A DNA stretch of 64,000 nucleotides, from NCBI GenBank assembly GCA_016110215.1, contig JADWQD010000009.1, forward strand, positions 374,093-438,092. Direction: 5' to 3'. Positions 58,827 through 64,000 of the stretch are shown piece by piece. The notes under the pieces are model-generated. The model worked only from the letters and a program-made list of their open reading frames with translations, had not been told where the DNA came from and did not search any database. Source of the stretch: Capronia americana (lineage: Eukaryota > Ascomycota > Eurotiomycetes > Chaetothyriales > Herpotrichiellaceae). Position numbers and translations under genes: made by a program. How positions within the stretch are numbered: the stretch's first letter is position 1; every line of letters starts with the position of its first letter.

Positions 58827-60434
58827 CTATGTTCCTTTCTGGCCGGGCTTGGAGTAGACTGTAGCAAACCCAGATTGGACCGGCCTGTGCTTCAAAATTG
58901 ACACTGTAGCCTGGACTGCCAAACTCGGTGCGATGGTTTGTTGCACCTTGACAGGGATCGCCGATGCCAAAGACGGCTCGAGGATCGGTTGTGGCATCAC
59001 AGTCGGATTGATAATGAGGTTCACAAGACTTGGTAGCGAGCTAATCGACACGTGAGGAGCCGGCCCGTTGCCTTGAAGATCTCGAGGCTCAAGGCGAGCT
59101 ACTTCCAGATCCTCCTGATGTTGCTCAGGATGTGTGCCAGGAACCTCAAAATTGACGACTGGGACCTCAGGGAGCACGATGGGAACCTCCGGATTGATTT
59201 GAAGCGGCTGAGGGTGCTCTTGCAGAGGCTGTTCTGGAAACACTGGATTTTCTGCCGTGGCTTGCTGCTGTTCCGCAATCAGCCTCGCTTGCTCCTCGGG
59301 TGGAAGAGCCTCGAAGGAGGCTATGCTGAAATCCCAAAGGTTCACACAATCCTGATCCCAGTTGCAAGCCTCCACCGGACCGTAGATCGGATGACTATAT
59401 CGAGGGTGCATCATAGGCCAACCGGACGCATGATAGTGGTGTTTGACTAGCGCATTTCGTGAGCCATGAGTGCCGGAATCCGAATGGCCTTGACCAGCAG
59501 CAAATGCCTCGACCGTGAGAACCAAGGTTCCTCCTACCAGCTTCGATTCGCCCATATTGTGGAAATCGTCCCAAGCGACCTCTCTTCCTTCTCGCTGCGA
59601 CATCTCAGCAAGGATGGCCTGCGTAAAAGCCGAAGGGCCTGTGCCGCTAATGACGTCGTCAAAGTTGAATGTGACCTGAGAAATAGGCACTTTCTGCCTC
59701 TCCGAAACGTCATACAGCCATTTGATGATGTTTTCGACTAGTCGAAGCATGACTGGCAACCTCGGCTTACACACAAACGTCCATTGACAGAACGACCGCG
59801 ACTTCGGCCCCAGAATTGAGTGGTTAGCGAATTGCGGTTGGTCAACCTCGATCCCGATAATCATGTCCATGTTGTCTTCTTGGAAACGACCAGTGTCCGG
59901 GATAAACCTGTCGATGGGCTTGAGCGCCTCCACGTCGATGTCAACATAAACCCCTCCTTCAATGTACATGACCAGATAGCGCAGTAAGTCGGCCTTGATG
60001 ATTCTGGCCGTGAGTGACTGGTACACGTAGACGATATCAGGTCGATTGAGTCCACCAGTTCCAAAGTGTGTCTCCACGTATTGCATGTCATTGCCGTCCG
60101 TCAAAACTTCGTAACGGAAGCCCGGGTTCTTCGTGACCCATGATCTTGCGCACAATAGATCTCTCTCCTCGAAATCCAGCGGGTCCACTTTCCACGACTG
60201 CCAAATCTTCCTGGGAAATGCTCCCGTTGTCAGCGTCGCCTGGTAATTGTGGTTGTTTCTCTTTGTCAAATAGGCCGGTGCTTGAGGCGTCTGTCCGTGA
60301 GAGCTGAGCTGCGACAGAATAAATACAACGATCGCGCAGAACAGTATGTAGATCGACAAGGTTCTATGCGCCTGCTTGGCCATGCGACGCTTGATGCGAC
60401 CAAACACACCCGCGTTGACCTTTGGCAGCGTCAT
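58827..60434 (-). CDS. OCH1-like glycosyltransferase (type II membrane protein)
   Basis: A single exon of 535 aa from the ATG at 60434. A basic N-terminus (RIKRRMAKQAHR) precedes one hydrophobic segment at about 26-43 (a signal anchor), as expected for a Golgi type II enzyme. PRKIWQSWK (75-82) and ADLLRYLVMYIEGGVYVDIDVEALKPID, with the DxD motif at 165-167, identify the GT32/OCH1 alpha-1,6-mannosyltransferase-like fold. HHYHASGW near 350 fits the conserved C-terminal histidines. After about residue 395 the protein continues for some 140 residues rich in Pro, Glu, Val and Gln, with loose repeats such as PEVPIVLPEVPVVNFEVPG; this tail is not part of the family. It lies inside the siderophore locus, where its role is unclear. 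Confidence 0.88.
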   Translation of the reverse strand: MTLPKVNAGVFGRIKRRMAKQAHRTLSIYILFCAIVVFILSQLSSHGQTPQAPAYLTKRNNHNYQATLTTGAFPRKIWQSWKVDPLDFEERDLLCARSWVTKNPGFRYEVLTDGNDMQYVETHFGTGGLNRPDIVYVYQSLTARIIKADLLRYLVMYIEGGVYVDIDVEALKPIDRFIPDTGRFQEDNMDMIIGIEVDQPQFANHSILGPKSRSFCQWTFVCKPRLPVMLRLVENIIKWLYDVSERQKVPISQVTFNFDDVISGTGPSAFTQAILAEMSQREGREVAWDDFHNMGESKLVGGTLVLTVEAFAAGQGHSDSGTHGSRNALVKHHYHASGWPMMHPRYSHPIYGPVEACNWDQDCVNLWDFSIASFEALPPEEQARLIAEQQQATAENPVFPEQPLQEHPQPLQINPEVPIVLPEVPVVNFEVPGTHPEQHQEDLEVARLEPRDLQGNGPAPHVSISSLPSLVNLIINPTVMPQPILEPSLASAIPVKVQQTIAPSLAVQATVSILKHRPVQSGFATVYSKPGQKGT

Positions 60435-60562
60435 TGTTGAATTGAACAAGTTGTATCAGCTGCTCCAATGTCAAGGGGGTGAGGATGGAAGGTGCTTGAT
60501 GGATATTCGTCACGAGCTTGAGATGAAAGCTGTCGACAATCAGTGGCTGGAGCTCCAGACGC

Positions 60563-60586
60563 AGCTGGCTAGCTAGCTAGCCAGCT
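60563..60586. repeat. 24-bp perfect palindrome
   Basis: The sequence starts agctgg, runs through tandem ctag units and ends ccagct; it equals its own reverse complement. It lies about 130 bp before the glycosyltransferase start and could be a protein-binding site or a cruciform-prone element. Confidence 0.85.
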
Positions 60587-61733
60587 CCGGTCAGTTACAT
60601 TCGAGCTATCATTGGGAAAGCGGTCTGCATCATGTCCCGAAATGAGACTGGTCGCCGATCGCAGCAGGGAGCTTCATCGTCCGCCTTGGTGCAGCACAGA
60701 GATTTCCCAGGCTCAATTGCCTTGGCACAACACCATATTCTGGGAAAACTGCAGAAGAGCTTTCGGACCAGTGGTGATGGTAATCGGATAGCGCGGTGTC
60801 TTTCGATAGGCAGGGCAAATCAAGAGACGAGGGCTCCCTGGGATAGGTTCGAGGCATGTTGAAGTGGCTCCAGGCGACCTAAAATCACTCAAGGTAGCCG
60901 ATATAGTGTGATACCACCTTCGTCATCCTACAGGTACGGTTCTCTAAGAACTGCCGGTCGTGAAAAGCCATCAAGACATCACGTGAGAGTTCACGGTGCG
61001 AGATCGGGACAGTCTCACAGGCTGCGTAGTTCTCCGCTGTGACCTCCAGTTGGCGGCATATCGTGTGACTCCCATACCGTTTTCACCTGGGCCCTAGCTC
61101 GAACCAGGTTTCGAGGGCCGAGCTCGGAGCGGAATCCAGCTCCCAAGACCTCTGCATTAGACTCCGATGAGCATTCAGATAAAGGAAGCATGCTGAGGCG
61201 CAATAGGGTTTGCTTGAGTAGCAAGGCGTGGCTGCTTGATGTGAAACAAGTCTGACGAATTAGAAAGAGGCCGGAGGCCCAATGCTTCGAAGTTAATTCC
61301 CTAGTGTGCACAATATGGCAAGGTGCAAGTGCAGCATCCGACGACCGTTGATGTATTCAAGCACACTCGCGAATGTAGCAACATCGCCGGCTTTGGAGGG
61401 GGGTAGACGAAGCTTGCTCGTTGTCATCTTTTCCCGACAGCCCACCGGTTCAGGATAATCATTTTCCGATCTGACAAGTCTTCGAACCTACTCTGCAGGT
61501 TTGCGAGAGCCTTCGGTGACTGCTGCAATCAGACAGTCGCATCCCCTTTGAAGGTGACGGTCCGCCGTCGGTGTTGGGGATGGGGAGTCATACTTCTGCG
61601 AAAGTGGCCATTTTGGCTTCCTTGCAGACGGTACTCTGGCCCTGCTTGGGCCGATGGCCGACTCTGAGACGACAAGCCAATGCATTTCGAGCAATGGGCA
61701 AGCGCGGTGTTGTTCAGTTTGACTTATCAGATC

Positions 61734-61742
61734 CGTGGTCGA
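61734..61742 (-). promoter_or_regulatory. Exact ATCTGATAA (SreA-type) site upstream of CFEM gene
   Basis: The minus-strand sequence ATCTGATAA matches the ATCWGATAA consensus reported for fungal iron-responsive GATA factors. It is about 415 bp before the CFEM start codon. One such match is expected by chance in 64 kb, and others occur at 15537 and 46112, so the support is contextual. Confidence 0.35.
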
Positions 61743-62156
61743 CCGACTTGGCAGGTCGACGAGAAAAAGTGGGTTTCCCAAGTCCATCAAAAGACGAAAT
61801 CTTGATAATGACAGGTTTTAATACGCGGAATACAAATACCGTATGTTTACCACCGGAATACAAGCCTGACGAACCTGCACCATCCCACCCTACCGTCTGG
61901 ATTGGCGACACGATAGCCAGTTGTCAAGACACCTTGGCAGAGGCACCAACGGCCGCGACCGCCGAGGAGGTTGTTCGACTGTCGATGACCTTTCCAGTCT
62001 CGCCGACGTCGGCAGCGAGAGAGCAAATAAATACCATCCGGCCGCCGCCATCTGATATTTGAGGACCAATCATAACCTCATCTGCTTCTATCGCCCTGTG
62101 CCTTTTCTCCAAGAGACCGAGTTACTCACCATCGTCGTTCGTTCAAGTCCTCGAAG

Positions 62157-62971
62157 ATGAAGACCTTTACTGTCGGAGCAGCAGCCGCCCTGGCATTGGC
62201 GCTTCCTGCCCTTGCTCAATCTGTCTTAGATCTACCCCAATGCGCTGTAAGTTTCTCAGAGTCTGGAGGCCATGATTCACGACCTGAGCCTTCAAGCACT
62301 TCTAAGGTGTCCAAGCTCACAGAGTAATAGCAACAACCTATCCTAGAAGGCTTCAGTGCCTCTGGATGTTCTCTGGTGGACATCGCCTGTGTGTGCAAAA
62401 ACGAAGGATTTGTCAACGGCCTTGTCGCATTGATCCCGACACTCTGCACCGAGGCTGAAGTCGCAGGTACGCATGCTATACATCGTGGAGGACGAGCAGG
62501 TCTCTCTTTTCTGCACCACCCCGCTGAAACAATCGTTGAGCTAGACACCACCATTGCTTCTGTATATTCACAATGAATTTACTGACCATTTCTATAGAGA
62601 CCATCAAATTCGCAGGTGACATGTGCTTTGCCTACGGCGTAACCCTGGATCTCCCAGATGATCTCTCCGGCTCTTCTGCACCAGCTTCGACTACAGCGCC
62701 GGCAACTTCCAGCGCCACGGCATCTTCTAGCATCCCGCCAGCCACTTCCACAACAACAATGGAGCCGGCAACTTCAACCGCCCCCGCGCCCACCTCCAGC
62801 GGCTCTGCCTCCTTTTCCGCATCATCAACGACAGAATCCGCCCCCTCCTCGGTCAGCGCCAGCGAGTCCGCCCCCCCTGCAGAGTTCACCGGTGGTGCAG
62901 TCCCAGGCAAGACTCTTGGGGTGCCCGGCTTGCTCGGAGCAGTTGCGCTCGGCTTGGCCGCGGCTCTTTAG
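62157..62971 (+). CDS. GPI-anchored CFEM-like cell-wall protein with six cysteines
   Basis: Exons 62157..62246, 62331..62466 and 62598..62971 give 199 aa. Residues 1-20 form a signal peptide (AAAALALALPALA). The CFEM-like domain follows: C29 (LPQCA), C43, D47, C50, C52 (SLVDIACVC), C69 (IPTLC) and C85 (AGDMC). Canonical CFEM domains have eight cysteines; two expected positions are Gln or Leu/Ala here, but the heme-binding Asp and the CxC are kept. Residues about 95-180 are Ser/Thr/Ala/Pro rich, a typical glycosylated stalk, and the end (GLLGAVALGLAAAL) is a GPI-attachment signal. CFEM proteins of this kind sit in the wall or membrane, and some capture heme or iron. Location beside sidD/sidF and an ABC transporter fits an iron role. 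Confidence 0.9.
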
Positions 62972-63895
62972 ATGTACCAGGCTCTTGTTGCCACCACTGT
63001 CGGGTTTGGAATCAGTCAGCCACGACGCTTGAACAAACAATGCTTGAACACCACCAGAACCTGTGCAAGATCATCTAGCAGTGATAACAACGGTCGAGAG
63101 TTCAACCAGCGGCCCACGCTGCAGTATGTGGCTATTCCGGGAACCAGGCCTCGGGTGACAATTTCCGTGTCCTCGTGAAAGCCACAAGTGAGCATCGTCC
63201 GACGTATTTTGGTCGCCCATGTGTGTATCCTACGGTCACATAGAAACGAAGTATATATAATATTCATAGAACCTTGCCTCTGCACCTCAGAACTTCTCGC
63301 CGGCCCCGTCTCAGGTACTATGGCGAATTCGAAGTGTAAACAAGCCCGGAGCGGCACCAATTTCTCCTCCAATATCGCCAGATTATGCGTATACCTTCAC
63401 ATCTGCGGGGGCTAACACTAGCAAAGGTGCGTAGATGAAGCCCCTATATAGCTTACTGCAGCCCAGTCGCGTACCGTCCTTTGGAGGCTGTAAAAGCACT
63501 CGAGACATCTTTCGAATGCCAGGGATGTTGGTCCGCTTGCAGCCGTATTGAGGTAGGTCTGATGGATAGTGTAAGTATCCTCCAGAAGATTGTGCAAAGG
63601 GTAGAGAGCCGAGGCAGGAGCAGCGTCTTTCGGTGGCGCCCGAATTTCTTCAATACAAGCCACTACAGGTAGATTACTTCTCGGTGACCAAAGGTCTACT
63701 ACGTCCTTGGGTCTCAATCTGGTGGCGAGGCCTGGAATTGCAAAGGTCTACAAGGGCTTCATGCGTCCCGCAAACAACTATTACAAAACTACATGACCCA
63801 AGACCCTCCCAGACACCACCACATGCATGTGTGGCAAACAAGACTCAAAACCTCATACCGTTGACAACAAAATCCTTCCCCCGCATAGATGCCTA
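62972..63895. other. Convergent intergenic, CFEM gene / ABC transporter
   Basis: A 924-bp 3' to 3' gap. No gene or repeat recognised; small open frames on both strands look like chance. Confidence 0.6.
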
Positions 63896-64000
63896 CTAAT
63901 TGAGTACCTGTTGCTGCGCATTCAGTCTGTAGCTCTCACTCCTGGCCATCAACTCGCTATGCGTGCCATGGTCGGCGATCCGGCCATGCTCGACCACGAA
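63896..64000 (-). CDS. ABC transporter, C-terminal end (continues beyond right edge)
   Basis: Only the last 34 codons and the TAG stop (63896-63898) lie in the window. They read FVVEHGRIADHGTHSELMA followed by a short tail, the part of a nucleotide-binding domain just after the H-loop (V.E.G.I.E.GTH.EL). The pattern is that of full ABCB/MDR-type exporters in fungi. In the A. fumigatus siderophore cluster an ABC transporter (sitT) sits beside sidD; this could be its counterpart, but the identity cannot be settled from 34 residues. Confidence 0.85.
   Translation of the reverse strand, partial: FVVEHGRIADHGTHSELMARSESYRLNAQQQVLN

Larger units (their letters stand above)
60435..62156. other. 1.7-kb intergenic region before CFEM gene
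   Basis: A divergent upstream region between the glycosyltransferase and the CFEM-like gene. It contains a 24-bp palindrome (60563-60586) and one exact match to the iron-regulator site (61734-61742). A plus-strand open frame at 61571-62062 has no recognisable family and overlaps that site. Confidence 0.5.

Noticed and set aside
61571..62062. 163-codon plus-strand open frame before the CFEM gene
   Set aside because: No recognisable family, uneven composition, and it overlaps the probable promoter of the CFEM gene.
1..64000. tRNA, rRNA and CRISPR arrays
   Set aside because: I saw no cloverleaf-like tRNA sequences, rRNA segments or regularly spaced repeats; a covariance-model scan was not possible, so short RNA genes could be missed.

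Overview
The window is nuclear DNA from a filamentous ascomycete (Pezizomycotina). Nearly every gene is split by introns of 50-130 bp with GT-AG ends and CTAAC/CTGAC-like branch sites, and the families present (HET proteins, Zn2Cys6 regulators, CFEM protein, SidD/SidF siderophore enzymes) are typical of that group. I cannot name the species. Exon joins were worked out by hand from reading frames, splice sites and remembered family consensus; none has been checked against a database or transcripts.

Region 1 (about 1-40.2 kb) is a large catabolic island. After the 3' end of a HET-type gene (1-937) come a TauD/TfdA-type 2-oxoglutarate dioxygenase (-), a Baeyer-Villiger monooxygenase (-), an HpcH/HpaI aldolase (-), a cyclase-family hydrolase (+, one apparent frameshift), a sugar-porter-type MFS transporter (-), a flavocytochrome b2-type 2-hydroxy acid dehydrogenase (+), a Zn2Cys6 regulator (+), a second Baeyer-Villiger monooxygenase (+), a short-chain dehydrogenase (+), a HET protein (-), a C2H2/Zn2Cys6 regulator (+), a phenol-2-monooxygenase-type hydroxylase (+), an aconitase/isopropylmalate-isomerase-like hydratase (-), a 2-methylisocitrate-lyase-like enzyme (+), a benzoylformate-decarboxylase-like ThDP enzyme (-), a carotenoid/lignostilbene dioxygenase (-) and an aldehyde dehydrogenase (+). 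Together these could import an aromatic or aryl-aliphatic acid, oxidise and decarboxylate its side chain (2-hydroxy acid to 2-oxo acid to aldehyde to acid), hydroxylate and open the ring, and split the resulting aliphatic acids. That flow is inference from family membership.

Region 2 (about 40.2-48.1 kb) looks decayed. A kinase-Sel1-ankyrin gene on the minus strand carries in-frame stops and frame breaks, and a HeLo-like/pseudokinase gene faces away from it on the plus strand and also has frame breaks. Both resemble fungal self/non-self or signalling genes.

Region 3 (48.1-64.0 kb) is an iron/siderophore locus. It holds a full-length SidD-type NRPS (2,091 aa, minus), SidF-type acyltransferase (minus), an OCH1-like glycosyltransferase (minus), a GPI-anchored CFEM-like protein (plus), and the last 34 codons of an ABC transporter (minus) running off the right edge. 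This resembles the fusarinine/TAFC cluster of Aspergillus fumigatus, but the 1.8 kb between sidD and sidF contains no sidH-like gene that I can see.
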